Origin: Paralithodes platypus | Lineage: Eukaryota > Arthropoda > Malacostraca > Decapoda > Lithodidae | Length of the DNA: 64,000 nt | Reading direction: 5' to 3' | Assembly: GCA_032716605.1 (NCBI GenBank) | Contig: CM064552.1 | Coordinates: 11,626,747 to 11,690,746, forward strand | In this document: piece after piece, positions 21,303-31,822 of the stretch | Layout of the letters: every line of letters begins with the position of its first letter | Position numbering within the stretch: position 1 is the first letter of the stretch | Translations under genes and position numbers: made by a program | Notes under the pieces: generated by a model | Databases searched by the model: none | Told to the model about the DNA's origin: nothing | The model's input: only the letters and a program-made list of their open reading frames with translations

Positions 21303-21845
21303 CCGCTCCTCTAGCGGCACCAAGGAGCGCGACGCCCCTCGTTATGGGTGGTGATTTGGTGCAGTAGACTGCTTGAAGCGACAGCTCGCTCCCTTGCGAG
21401 GATGGGCTCGTCTGGCACTTTTTGCAGTTCGACATCTAGGGCTCTCTTGAAGTTGTCTAACGAGATGTCCCTCATGTCTCTTACTCGCTGTGGGAGTTTG
21501 TTGAAGAGACGTGGGCCTCTGTGTGATAACCAGCCCTCTCGCAGAGAGCCCATAGCACCCCTGTTATTCATCCGGGGGATTTCGCATTCCCAGCCTCTCC
21601 TATCACTGAATTTCATGACTATCGGAGTATGTAGGTTTGGTACTAAACCCTCTGCGATTTTCCACGTGTATATTATTAGGTAACGTTCTCTTCTACGTTC
21701 CAGTGAGTACAGATTCAGTGCTCTTAAACGCTCCCAATAGTGTAGATGTTTTATCGAACTTATATGCGAAGTGAAATTTCTTTGTATTGTTGTTGTCAGA
21801 CATAAAATAGAGCTCCATTCTCCCCTCCTGTGAATCATTCAGTGT
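21303..21845 (-). pseudogene. CR1-like LINE RT C-terminal fragment
   Basis: The minus-strand frame encodes YWERLRALNLYSLERRRERY, a middle part, and GPRLFNKLPQRVRDM..SLDNFKRALD, the conserved C-terminal tail of CR1-type LINE polymerases. It directly abuts the jockey-like fragment at about 21303 with no duplication visible. No motifs A-C are present. Confidence 0.75.
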
Positions 21846-22869
21846 GCCACAAGGCTTCCTAGTCAGATGCGTGTGCTTGCAAGAGGTGTTTTGGAAACTG
21901 TCATATCCCGTACAAAAATCTATTCTATGTGTATTTTTCAGGGCTACTTACGAAGTACGAATGTGAGGTTAATTTAATTTAACAGATTATAACTCACACT
22001 GTCTACCAAACACATTACTTGCCTCTCTTACTATTAATTTCAGATAGTTATAGCAAGCGGAAAATTACGAAACCGAGTAAGAATTATTCTCCTTTCGGGG
22101 ACTGCCAGAGCCGCGAACGAGAGAGAATGTTAACAACATTGTGGAGGCCACAGAATACACACGCGAGTCAGCTAGACTTTTGTAGGTACAGTAGATTGAA
22201 ACCCATAATTTTACAATGGTGTCATTTCATTTCATTAGCTAATGTACTTATCACGCTAGGGCAAGTTATAGGGAACAAAAATTAACCAAAATAATTTACA
22301 GTGGCTCGTGTTTCCATATAGAAGTCCCTATAGAAGGGTTAAAGTATTAATACCAAACTTAATCATAAGCGTTACTGCACCAGACAGCAAACTAAGGTAG
22401 TCTTGAGATGCACCACTCTAGCAATCTTTAGTATGTGACACATCACTCTGGCAATTGCAAGCTGCACCCACTGGCATAGTGAGGGGTGCAGGGGTGTTTG
22501 ACTTCTGGGCCTTCCTGATCTCATATTCATAACAAGTATTCTGGTACCAGTAATCAGTTTGAAACACAAGGAAGTATTAGAGGGGAAATGCAAAAAAAAA
22601 TAAAAAAAAATAAGATAAAATAAAATATAATAAATACCGGTACATAAATCCACTGGCTAAGAATAAGATTTATAGCTAATAAAATATAATAAAACAAATA
22701 AGCAATTATTATTTTCAGTTCTGAAAATGATCTACTTTGCTAATGATTTGGCATAATTAGCTTTATTCAATAGATAATATTATATTCTGCTTTGAGATAT
22801 AGTATGTGAGAATGTTAAAATACTTTGGCTAAATATTAGACAACCATTGCAAAAAATATAGGATTAGTA
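21846..22869. other. non-coding, no gene seen
   Basis: AT-rich. A pyrimidine tract ending in 'attaatttcag' at 22044 precedes a 33-bp open stretch and 'gtaaga', but this is too short to call an exon. AAATAAAAT low-complexity sequence lies at 22595-22640. Confidence 0.4.
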
Positions 22870-22873
22870 TTAA

Positions 22874-23421
22874 CCCGTACTGTACAGTAGGAACGGTAGG
22901 ATACAGTAATAAAAGTCCCCAGCAGTCCCAACCAATGTGGCAAAAATTGCAGGAGAGACCACCTATCCACCTTCAAAGATGAGGCAAGACTGGCTCTGTC
23001 ACCCTTCAGTGGGTCTCATATAATAATAATAATCGTCTGGTTACTTATATAGCGCTCGTTCTCCTCCTTCGAGGATTCACAAGTGCTTGGCTTTCTTCAG
23101 TCTACCAGAGACCATTACCCATCCCCCTTGCTCATGGGGAGATGGTAACCGCCGGCTATATCCCAGAAAAACTTTTCAATCTGAGTGGGGATTGAACGCT
23201 AGACCTTCAAGATGGGATTCAGGCACGCTATCAACTGAGCCAGCCGGACGGCTGTGTGTTGCCAACACGGGAGAAGTGCTCAATAGGTTGTGGTAACTGG
23301 TACAGGGTTGTACAGGCAGTTACAAGGAAAGTACATTACTGACGGATATATACGTCGCTGGGACTGGGGAGTTACTCATCTACTGACGTACTGTATATAT
23401 ACGGCGCTGGGATTGGAGGGG
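22874..23421. mobile_element. probable TTAA MITE containing a SINE
   Basis: TTAA (22870-22873) is followed by CCCGTACTGTACAG. The other end reads inward CCCCTCCAATCCCAGCGCC, before TTAA (23422-23425). Near the right end a degenerate roughly 55-bp unit 'tactgacg..tatatacg.cgctggga' occurs twice. The SINE at 23013-23258 is nested inside. The TIRs are short and imperfect, so the pairing is tentative. Confidence 0.45.
23013..23258 (-). mobile_element. tRNA-derived SINE with (ATT)n tail
   Basis: On the minus strand it starts GCCGTCCGGCTGGCTCAGTT (A-box-like TGGCTCAGTTGATAG) and carries GCGTTCAATCCCC (B-box-like) about 45 bp later. It has a non-tRNA body ending 'gcgctatataagtaaccaga' and an (ATT)n tail (plus-strand ataataataataat at 23016-23030). 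The tRNA-like head is an internal pol III promoter. Confidence 0.75.
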
Positions 23422-23429
23422 TTAAAATG

Positions 23430-23587
23430 TATTTTACTAATAGATAAGTTTGGTAAGAGTGAACAAATATTTCTGATTGGGGATATGAATGGGAAAGTGG
23501 GTGATTGTAAAGTAGGTGGGAGGGTGGGGTATACTGTCAGAGGTAGATGGGAATGGCATATGAGTTTATCAGTTCGTTTGGTAATGA
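23430..23587 (+). mobile_element. LINE endonuclease-domain fragment
   Basis: A short plus-strand stretch encodes LIGDMNGKVGD (the GDxN motif of the APE-like endonuclease), followed by a broken frame. It is a relic of an RTE-like LINE, immediately upstream of an inverted LINE tail. Confidence 0.5.
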
Positions 23588-23627
23588 GATCTATCTATCT
23601 ATTGCCTGCCGCCGTGATCCCCGAAGG
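23588..23627 (-). mobile_element. RTE 3'-tail insertion (minus strand)
   Basis: Plus-strand 'atctatctatctattgcctg' then CCGCCGTGATCCCCGAAGGGG is the complement of the 40-bp RTE terminus. No long duplication is obvious at its borders. Confidence 0.7.
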
Positions 23628-23629
23628 GG

Positions 23630-24545
23630 ATAAAACAATATACATACACACACACATACATAACATTTTAAGACTGAGTGTTCCACACATACGTGCAGTT
23701 TCAGTCTCTTGTCCTAATGGCGGCGTTCCAGGCAACCCTGTTAAGGGCTGCTTCACTTGTCAAGTTCTTGGATTTGAGATCGGTACGTATAGTCTGATCC
23801 CAGGTCTTCCTCGGTCCACCCCTTGGTGCAGCTCCCTCCACAATCACAGACCTGCATTTTTTCACCCAATTTTGTTCATCCATTCTCTCCACATGTCCAT
23901 ACCATGCCAGTCTACTTGTACGCATCACCTAGCTAATATTCTTTATACCTAAACGTCTCCTCAGCTCAACATTTGTTATTCTATCCTGTAGCCTGGCCCC
24001 ACACATCCATCTCACCATTCTCATCTCATTACGTTCCATTCTGTTGACATCCTTTACTTTAACTGCCCATGTTTCTGAGGCATACGTCATGAGGCATACA
24101 CCTTTCCCTTCAGGGGGAGAGGCATTCTTTTCATGATCAGGATTGGCAGCAGTTCTCTGAACTTCCCCCAGCCACATCTAATTATAGCAACAGTGGCAGG
24201 CTCGGCCCACCACCGGCAGAGATGGTATCTCCTAGGTAACAAAACTTGTTCACCAGCTCCAATGACTCATTTCCAAAATTCACAGCCACAGGATCATCAC
24301 TTAACACAAGCTCACCTTTGCACACTACGCACTCAAATTTCTCTATTTCTGACTAATCCTTCGGCAGGGGTCCCTTTATTCTACTACAGCGCTTATTCCC
24401 ATGGTGCACCCAGCGTCGACAGATGCTACATTGAATCGCGTTAACGCCCACACCCTTTCCACACACTGCACATGGGTATGCACCGCTCTTTTCCACATTT
24501 CCTATAATATAAAAACATTTAAACACTTTAGGAGATATACCTACC
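23630..24545 (-). pseudogene. LINE A 3' fragment with PHD-like finger (minus strand)
   Basis: The minus strand encodes, in order and across frameshifts, a PHD-like finger (plus-strand 24290-24480), the 'MTYASETWAVKVKDVNRM' segment and C-terminal 'RMVRWMCGARLQDRI', then 'SRLAWYGHVERMDEQNW' with 'AALNRVAWNAAIRTRD' at the end. It is followed by the short family A 3' UTR (about 23640-23700). It is 5'-truncated before the RT core. Confidence 0.8.
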
Positions 24546-24599
24546 CTATCCCAGCCTTTCTGATAAATTCTGATCCTATGACCTAAATTGCTTCAAGCT

Positions 24600-24728
24600 C
24601 TGTGTGTCAGACATTTTGGCTAGAACATTCCTTGATTTTGGCCCTGTCACTCTTTCAACTCTGGGGGAGGCAGTCGTCACAGGCAGTTTTGCCTTGAGTC
24701 TCCCACACCCACATAGAAAAAAAATAAT
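24600..24728 (+). mobile_element. jockey-like LINE 3' UTR fragment
   Basis: 'ttggccctgtcactctttca' and 'actctgggggaggca' followed by an A-rich tail (24717-24726) match the inverse of 20625-20720. It is a 5'-truncated insertion of the same LINE on the opposite strand. Confidence 0.65.
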
Positions 24729-25349
24729 ACTGGTCTGGTATTTCATAATGAGTTGCCAGTAGCTACCGTATAATATGTTAGTTTGCCGAATGTGTGAGAA
24801 GTGTGCTGCATAATGGTAGTGAAACATGGGTTGTTAACCCGGGAGCTGCGGGGAGACTCTTAAGAGGTTTTACTGGGCAACTGTGGGGAGACTCTTAAGA
24901 TCCTAGGCCTAAAAAAAAACTTTTAAAAGACCCCAGTAGCACTTGAAACTTTTGTTTCGTTTTCCCCTCCATACCTCATATCACTTCTCCACATCTGTCA
25001 AAGTCCCCCCCTCCCCCCCCTTCAATTATCACCTACTTTCCCTGTTATTCCCTTATTCTTTGGTATATTTTCGTGCTAACATTAGCAAAGCCGATTGCAG
25101 GGTGTGGTTATGTGCCTAGCGAGTGTGTTGGCAGAGGTAGATGGTGGGGTGAGACTGTCAGTCATGCTCCAGAGCTCGCGAGAGGAGGGGTTGCCTCACT
25201 GTGCTCCACATTTCATGAATGGGCCGCTCCATGTTTTTCGCGATTTTGACCATATAAACACTATTCCCACTTGTTTTATTGTTGTCACATGTTACTATCT
25301 TCATAATAAACGTAAAATAGGCTCATATGGATAAGTATTAATTATATTT

Positions 25350-25640
25350 GTTAGTAGTCTTGGCAAATCCAACGTCAAGGCTATTAACCTAATTGCAATG
25401 ACGACTTGTCTATTTTGACTATGTCGTCATTCCAACCGCGGTTAAAAAGAAAACGTCTAGAGTCTACTCCTTATCTTGCTCTAGGAGACGTTGTACATTA
25501 ACCAAAACTACCACCGAAGGTGAAAAAAGCATAGAAGAGAAGAAAAAGGGGTTTACCTTAGTTACCGCTTAAGGCCCATCCCGTGTTCCATCATGTGCAG
25601 ATCCCTGTCGAACGTGCGCATGAGCGACCCTCTCTTATCA
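25350..25640 (+). repeat. DIRS left inverted terminal repeat
   Basis: About 290 bp beginning GTTAGTAGTCTTGGCAAATC, matched in inverted orientation by 33457-33748 with a few substitutions and small indels. The inner end is near 'gagcgaccctctcttatca'. Confidence 0.92.
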
Positions 25641-26412
25641 TTTTTTCACGCGCTCCATTGAATGAAGTCGCTTTTGTTGTGCTCCTTTAATTCACCCTGT
25701 TTAGGTTCGTTTCGGCTTATCTGGCCTTCTTTTTTGTTAGACAGATGTTACGTGATCTAGGGCACACGTAAATGGGCTCCTAAGTGTGTATAATGGAGAC
25801 GCGTGTGGAAATAGCCTACCGAAGGTACGGGGGCGCCTGGCGTTCCTCGTATATGTTTTTCATTCTTTCTCTTTTCATATTCTTTTTTCCTGTTAGTCTG
25901 GGCATAGTTTAGCTTTTAGCTTAATTTAGCCTAGCTCGTTTTCTCATTCAGGAATTGCTATGCCCCTATGAGTTTTCATTTTTTCATAGCCTAGGTGTAC
26001 CGTTGTAAACAATCTGAGATTTCGTTGGTGGCGGTGCTGTTTGTAGAGTTTGTGTCGGCCGCATTATTAGCGTTATTCCCGAGTCCCCCCTTTCGAGTCC
26101 TTCACTGTGTCTCAAGGGCCTGGGCGACAGGTGGTTCGTGATACTCCAGGGGTACCCCACGGGGGCCCCTCTTTCACACCACAGGGTTTTTCGCCCCTGA
26201 CACATTCTCTGCTCACGGCTAGGCCACCCTTTTTCTCACCAGTTTCATTTACTGGTTTTTGTTTTCTCTTCCTGTTTCACCTCCATCCTTTCATAGTCTT
26301 TTGCCCAATCCAGGGGTACCTCACGGGGGCCCCTGTTTGTGCGAAACCACCCTCCCTGCCACTTCTCCTCATGGGCTTTGCTCTATCTCTGTGGGTTGGG
26401 TGGTTCCTGGGG

Positions 26413-26835
26413 GATGTACTCACCTAATTGTACTCACCTAATTGTAGTACGTATACAGGATTTGAGCCTAAGCTTGTGTTGTCCTGTCTCTCTCTCTACA
26501 TTTATCCAATTTTGCTTTAAAAGTTTGGATATTTCTTGCTCCCACCACCTCCCCATCCAACTTATTCCAACACTCAATGCTTCTATACGGGAAGCTGAAC
26601 TTTCTTACATCAGACTTACATATAACTTTCCTCAACTTACAATCATGACCCCTGGTTCTTCCCTCGTCCCTCACCACAAAATCTCCCTTGTCGATCTTCT
26701 CAAAACCTTTCACACACTTAAACATCATGATCATGTCACCTCTCTCTCTCCTCTCCCTCAGCGTTGGCAGCTTTAGCCTCTCCAATCTCTCCTCATAAGG
26801 CAGGTCTCTAAGGCTAGCTATCATCTTACCATCTG
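26413..26835 (-). pseudogene. CR1-like LINE 3' end inserted in the DIRS leader
   Basis: The minus-strand frame 26468-26824 encodes the CR1-type polymerase C-terminus (LPYEERLERLKLPTLRERRE, RGDMIMMFKCVKG, SIECWNKLDGEVV). A short 3' UTR follows, then a twice-repeated 14-bp tail unit CAATTAGGTGAGTA (plus-strand tactcacctaattg at 26418-26445). It is strongly 5'-truncated and flanked by DIRS leader sequence on both sides, so it landed after the DIRS element. Confidence 0.82.
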
Positions 26836-27032
26836 CCTCCTCTCCCCTGGTGTGTCATCCTTGCCTCTCCCTTTACCGGTTGAGTCAGGATAAATTCAAG
26901 GAAGACACTGCTCAGCTTGATGGCCATCATTGCTTGGAGTTCATAAGGAGATGACGCATTTTTTGTGGCCTTTTTTGGTATTCCCTAGACGCTCCTCTCG
27001 CTTTTTTCGGCGCCGGACCATCTCGGCCGGTC

Positions 27033-27178
27033 CCGCAAATTTGCGGGAGCTCGATTCGGTCCTCTGGGACGTTTCGGCTCCCCGCAGATTTGCGGAGATC
27101 GTTGGGGGGTCCCGCAAAATTGCGGGACGGTGGTGTCGGTACGGTTATGCCTCCATTGGCCCGCAAATTTGCGGTAAT
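27033..27178. promoter_or_regulatory. cluster of four CCGCAAATTTGCGG-type palindromes
   Basis: CCCGCAAATTTGCGGGA, CCCGCAGATTTGCGGAG, CCCGCAAAATTGCGGGA and CCCGCAAATTTGCGG lie within 146 bp, just upstream of the gag-like frame. Spacing is roughly 37-55 bp. Regular repeated dyads suggest a protein-binding array or an internal regulatory repeat of the DIRS leader. Function is inferred. Confidence 0.6.
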
Positions 27179-27707
27179 AGTTGGCTTTCACTATTGACTT
27201 TTTTTATGTCATCTTGTTGCCTGATACTATATTGGTGTATGCACTTTTCTGGTGTTATAGGCCCTGTATGTAAGATGTTGAGTGGTGGTTAACACTTTCT
27301 CCATCTTTGCAGGTTCTGCTAGTGCTCTTCCGCCTCGGCCGCCCTCCTCACCTACCTCTGTGCTCCCAGTTTAGGGTGAGTACGGATACCTGTTTGCATG
27401 TGTGTTCCTGTTTCCCCATGCTCCTTCCCTGGTTCTTCTTGGACATTCTCTCCACTTACTCCTTCGACGTGCTGATTATGGTGTGTGTTCTTCTAGTGCA
27501 GGTAGGCTGCCTTGCTTTCGCCTTGGTTGTCGCTCCCCGTGCTTGGAGAGCCACCAGTCCTGCTTGCGTCACTCGCTCTGTGTGTCCTCTACGGCCTACC
27601 TCCCTGCTCTGTGTGGCACGTGTCTGGCCCTGGTGGATGTGCTGCACCATGGCCCTGGTTCCTCGGCGGCGGCTGTGGCCTCTGCTTCCCTTTCGTCGGT
27701 GTGGACG

Positions 27708-29264
27708 ATGGTCTCCCGCCACATTAGGACTGTGGGCCACCGTTCCCCGGCCTTTGTTGCCGACCGGATCCGCGTCGCCCTGGGTATCCCTGACCCGACT
27801 GAAGGCCGTTCACCTGGCCCTCTCCCTGCTCGGGCCCTCTCCCCTGGGTCCCGCAGCCGGTCGTCCCATCGTCGGGGGGTTCCCCAGCTCCGTCCACGCT
27901 CTCGCTCGCCTTGTCGTCCGTCCTCTACTGCCCCTCGTCGTCCTCCTGCTCGCCTTGACGACGCCCATCACCCTTGTCATGGTTCTCGCCCTGAGGCCGG
28001 GGTTAGCGGCTCTGCCCCTGTGCGCCCTCCCCTGGCCTCTACGGATAGGGGCTCTACTCCCTTCCGCCCGCTTCCCCAGCCCAGACGACTTCCTCTTACG
28101 TTGTCCTCTCTGCGCGCGGTTGTTCATGCTGTAGCTGGCCCTCTGCTCCCTCCTCCTACACTGACCAGGAGGGTCCGCCTGGATGTCGTTGCTTCTCCTA
28201 CTTCACCTGCTTCGGTGCCTATTCTTCCTTCACGGTATCGTCCCACGGTGGAGGTCCCTCCCTCCTCCGCCTCGGTGTCGGGCCGCCCTGTTATCTCAGC
28301 CCCGGGGATCCTTGCTCTGTTTCCCCATGCGGCTCCTTCTGGCCTCCTTTCACCCGGCCAGCATTCCCACTCCCGTCGTCCTGCTCCTCCTCATTCTTCT
28401 CTTCCTGACCTTCACTTACCGTCTCGCCAGGGGGGTACCCCTCCTCTTGCCTCGGTGGGGTTTCGCGAGGTTTCGGGGTCCCCTTTCTCAGGGGCTGACG
28501 TGTCGCTGGAAGAGGGGGATCGTGCTGTTTCCCCCTCGGCCGTTCGTGATCGGGGACGAGTCCCTCAACGGCAACACAACCCTCGTCGCTCGCCTTCCTT
28601 GGGCCGCGACGCTGCTGGTTCGTGTCGTGGGTCTCGCTCCCGCTCACGCTCGCCCCTGCGGGCCGACCAATCTTGGGGGGGGGTCGCCTCTCTCGGATCG
28701 ATTGTCGGCTATGCAGGGCTGGGTTGTGTCACGCATCGAAGGGCGCTTGGAGTCGATGCAAGACACCCTCTTCTCGCGCTTCTTGGCGGTGACTCACCCT
28801 CAGCGCCTCACCCTACCTACCCCTGCTACGGTCCCCCTCCCTTCTGCAGGCCTACGCTCTGGTCAGACTTCAGCCGCCCTGACATCCTTCCGGCTGTTCA
28901 GTCCCTGGCTGTGTTGACGGGTCTGTCCTCCTATGGGACAGGTTTGTGCGACGCCGTTACGCCTGGCTTAGCCATCATGCTCGGTCACCCTCTCCCATTG
29001 GAGGCCTGGTTTGCTGAGGCCTTCGACTTCACACACCGATCCGTCGACGGCTCTCCTTCAGTCCCTCCCCCGGAGTCATCACTGGTTTTGCCTCCTCTTG
29101 TGTCTGTCGGCGGGTTGGACGGCGCGTTCTGGTCCTGGATAAGCGCGCCCGTTCTTGGACTTTGTTCTATTGCTACCCCGTTCTTCTCTCACCCGGATCA
29201 GCCCTCTGTCGCCAAGGTTTTTCCCTTGCGACAGAGGGTGACGGACTTATTGTCTTGTCTTTAG
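27708..29264 (+). CDS. DIRS gag-like ORF1
   Basis: The frame is open from about 27402, but its first ATG is at 27708. The product would be about 518 residues, Pro/Ser/Arg-rich with SR-type stretches (e.g. SRSRSPLRADQ) and a C-terminal globular-looking part ending QRVTDLLSCL. DIRS ORF1 proteins are poorly conserved and thought to be nucleic-acid-binding capsid-like proteins, so this call rests mostly on position. A neighbouring frame (29277-29896) continues with a helical region (HHLRFFEASAPGDLREGLD, QRIHLRLAVSLVPEL). ORF1 may therefore have been longer before a frameshift near 29260. Consensus-like splice sites upstream (acceptors ending ..ctttgcag at 27310 and ..tctagtgcag at 27500; donor AG/GTGAGT at 27375) make a spliced leader possible. 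Confidence 0.6.
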   Translation: MVSRHIRTVGHRSPAFVADRIRVALGIPDPTEGRSPGPLPARALSPGSRSRSSHRRGVPQLRPRSRSPCRPSSTAPRRPPARLDDAHHPCHGSRPEAGVSGSAPVRPPLASTDRGSTPFRPLPQPRRLPLTLSSLRAVVHAVAGPLLPPPTLTRRVRLDVVASPTSPASVPILPSRYRPTVEVPPSSASVSGRPVISAPGILALFPHAAPSGLLSPGQHSHSRRPAPPHSSLPDLHLPSRQGGTPPLASVGFREVSGSPFSGADVSLEEGDRAVSPSAVRDRGRVPQRQHNPRRSPSLGRDAAGSCRGSRSRSRSPLRADQSWGGVASLGSIVGYAGLGCVTHRRALGVDARHPLLALLGGDSPSAPHPTYPCYGPPPFCRPTLWSDFSRPDILPAVQSLAVLTGLSSYGTGLCDAVTPGLAIMLGHPLPLEAWFAEAFDFTHRSVDGSPSVPPPESSLVLPPLVSVGGLDGAFWSWISAPVLGLCSIATPFFSHPDQPSVAKVFPLRQRVTDLLSCL

Positions 29265-29959
29265 GTTCCCTCCAGACGTCTGTTCACCACCTGCGGTTTT
29301 TCGAGGCGTCTGCGCCAGGCGATCTTCGCGAGGGTTTGGACCGCGTTCAGCGGATCCACCTTCGGCTCGCGGTGTCTTTGGTTCCCGAGCTGAAGGCGGT
29401 TTTGTGCGCGGCAACTCGGCAACGCCCGACGGTACGGTCCTCGTTCTGCCGGCCGGCCCCCTTGGATATTCGTCAGGGTTTGTTGTACTCTGCGCTATAT
29501 ACGTCGTTTTTTTTTAAGCAGGATGCTTGGGAATGCTACGCTTCTCTGTCGGCGGCCCCTGCTTCCGACACGCGACGACGCGCTGTGTCGTTGCGGACCC
29601 TGCTTACGTCACGCACCGACGCGCTGTGTCGCGCGCGGGGTCTTCTCAGTCCCGTCCTTCTGCCGGTCCTCTTCGGGGTGCTGCTGCAAGTGCTGCTGCC
29701 TTGCACGGGCGCAGGACTGGGACGTTGCAGGCCAGTGCGTCGGTTCCGCCTCGCACTTCTGTTCTTGCCCCTTTCATCCCCGCCGTGTCGGGGCTGGCCG
29801 GCCTTCCACTTCCGGCCGGCCTTCGACAGGGTCAGCCCCGCGACGGCCTGGGGTTGGGGTGGCCCGCCCTTTTCGACGAGGTTGGGGGTGGGGTAGAGGA
29901 GGTCAACGTGGCGCTCATGCCCGCACGGCCCGTACCGGGGGTACCTCCACGTCAACACA

Positions 29960-31822
29960 ATGTGTAGGTTCTCTGGGTCGGCCTCCTTGTTCTCCTTCTC
30001 GCCTGGCCGACCGGGTCGCTCCCCTCCTCTCGGGTGCTCCCTCGGGTTGTTTTCGCCCTTGCGCCCCTCGGTGGCCGCGAGAGACGTTGGGGGCGGCGGG
30101 TTGCGCGGAGAGGTCTCACCTGGAGGTGGACGTCCAGACCCCCACTCCGCTCTTGTCACCGACGCCGGCCCATCTCTTCAGAGGTGGCCCACGTGTTCAC
30201 TTCCATGCCCGAGCTGGGTAGCGTCGAGGGAGTTGACCGCCGGTCACCCGGTTTTCCTCTCCCGTGTCTTTCTGGTACTGTCGACGAACTGCGACGCGAT
30301 GCGACCGGTGGTGGATCTGTCGGCCCTCAACGGGCACATCGTGCACACACGATTTCGGATGCTGCCGGTACCCCTGGTACGCCTGGCCCTGCGCCCTCTG
30401 TCGGGGGTAGTGTCGCTGGCCCTCCAGGATGCGTCTTGGCTCGTTCCTCTCCATCCTCGCTTCCAGCGATTCTTGGCCGTTCGGACTTCTGATCGTGTGT
30501 TCCTGTTCGACGGCCTTCCCTTCGGTCTCCACATCGCGCCGCGGATCTTCTCCGCACTGGTGGGGCAGGCTCTGGGTCCTCTCCTCAGGAGCGGGCTCCA
30601 GATCCTGTTTTCCTTGGCCGATTGGTTGGTAGTTTCCGAAGCCCTAGGACTGTGCATTGGCGACGCCCTCACAGTCGTTCACGTCGCACGGTTAGGGTTC
30701 CCCTTCGATGTTCCCAAGTCACGCTTGACCCCGTCGCGTGTCGTGCCATGGGTCGGTCTCGCATGGGTTTTGTCCGGCGCTACGGTGACCCGGGGTCTGC
30801 CGGCCGCGGTGCACCTTCGGTGGAAGGTCTTCGCCGTGTTGCACTCGGTCTCCCTCCCGGGGTGGCTCTGGGACTCGTTCATGGGTTCGCTGTATTGGGC
30901 CGCTCTGCCCCTTCCCTTAGGGAGCCTCTGGCTACGCCGCCTCCTCCTCATGGGCACCGCGGTGTTTCCGTTGCCCCTATGGAACGGCTCCTGCCGCTCC
31001 CGCGTACCGTTCGCAGACGCTTCGGTCGCTGGGTTGCTCGGGGCTCACTCTCTGCGGCTGTGCCCTGGACCGCCCCCCCGCCGACGGTCTGGGTAGCCAC
31101 AGATACGTCGAGCGAGGTTGGGTGAGGTTCCCGATCGACCCTGGGACGTCCACTTCCCGGCAGATGGGTGGGTCTCCCTCCACTTACCCGTCTATGCCCT
31201 CGGACTGTTGGTTCCTTTGTTCTTCCTGCGGGACCACGCGCTGGCCCTTCGGGGTAAGTCGGTGGCCTTCGGGTTGGACACTCAGACAAGCTGTCCACTG
31301 TTTCCTAATGCGGGGGTCCTCCAGGTCGTTGACTTTATTGGGGGTCTCGGTGGAGTTGTTCTTCTTCGCGGACCGACACCCCTTCTCCTTGCATGCCTCC
31401 TTCCTGCCCGGGCCTGCCACCCTGTGGGCGACCGCCCTGTCGAGAGGGCAGGGCGTTCTTGTAGAATGGGCGATGAAACGGACTGTGTTCGCCGACCTCG
31501 CGGCTTCCTGAGGTGTTCCGGAGGTCGCCTTGTTCGCATCGGGGGTGCCGCGCCAGTTGCCTCTGGACCTCTCCCTCCGGCCTCGCGCTCCGGGGGGGGT
31601 CCGGACGCTTTCATGGTAGCCTGGTACAGGTGGCGGTCGATATCCATCTTTCCGCCACCAGACGCGCTGTTGATGTGCCCAGTCCTCGCGAAGCTGCGGC
31701 TGTACCACGGCTTCGTCTGGCTCCTCGCGCCTCTGTGGCCAGCACGGACTTGGTCCGCCCGGTTGCCGCGGTGGTGCCCGTGTCCGGTCCCTCTACCTGT
31801 CTCCGGCTTCCACTTGGGCTAG
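29960..31822 (+). pseudogene. DIRS reverse transcriptase/RNase H (damaged)
   Basis: In one frame, interrupted by a stop at 31094-31096. RT region (about 30290-30640): RPVVDLSALNGHI, LQDASWLVPLHPRFQRF, FLFDGLPFGLHIAP and the motif C region LFSLADWLVV. The usual pattern is [LI]DL.DAY for motif A and YLDDW for motif C. Here the first Asp of each is Ala (SLALQDAS; LADW). RNase H-like elements follow (VATDTSSEVG in a shifted frame near 31095-31123, then LRGKSVAFGLD), and then the segment 'RSISIFPPPDALLMC' and 'LLAPLWPARTW' typical of the downstream DIRS pol domain. The 3' end overlaps the recombinase frame by about 0.3 kb, as in other DIRS elements. Calling it inactive is an inference from the missing residues and frame breaks. 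Confidence 0.8.

Noticed and set aside
22044..22077. Possible 33-bp micro-exon with AG and GT borders
   Set aside because: Too short to distinguish from chance; no partner exon seen.
27402..27707. Extension of the DIRS gag frame upstream of 27708
   Set aside because: It begins with GTG, not ATG, and may be leader or intron sequence, so the first ATG was used.
29536..30159. Long minus-strand frames opposite the DIRS element (e.g. 207 residues)
   Set aside because: High GC content produces long antisense frames; no motifs, and the sense strand carries the RT and recombinase.
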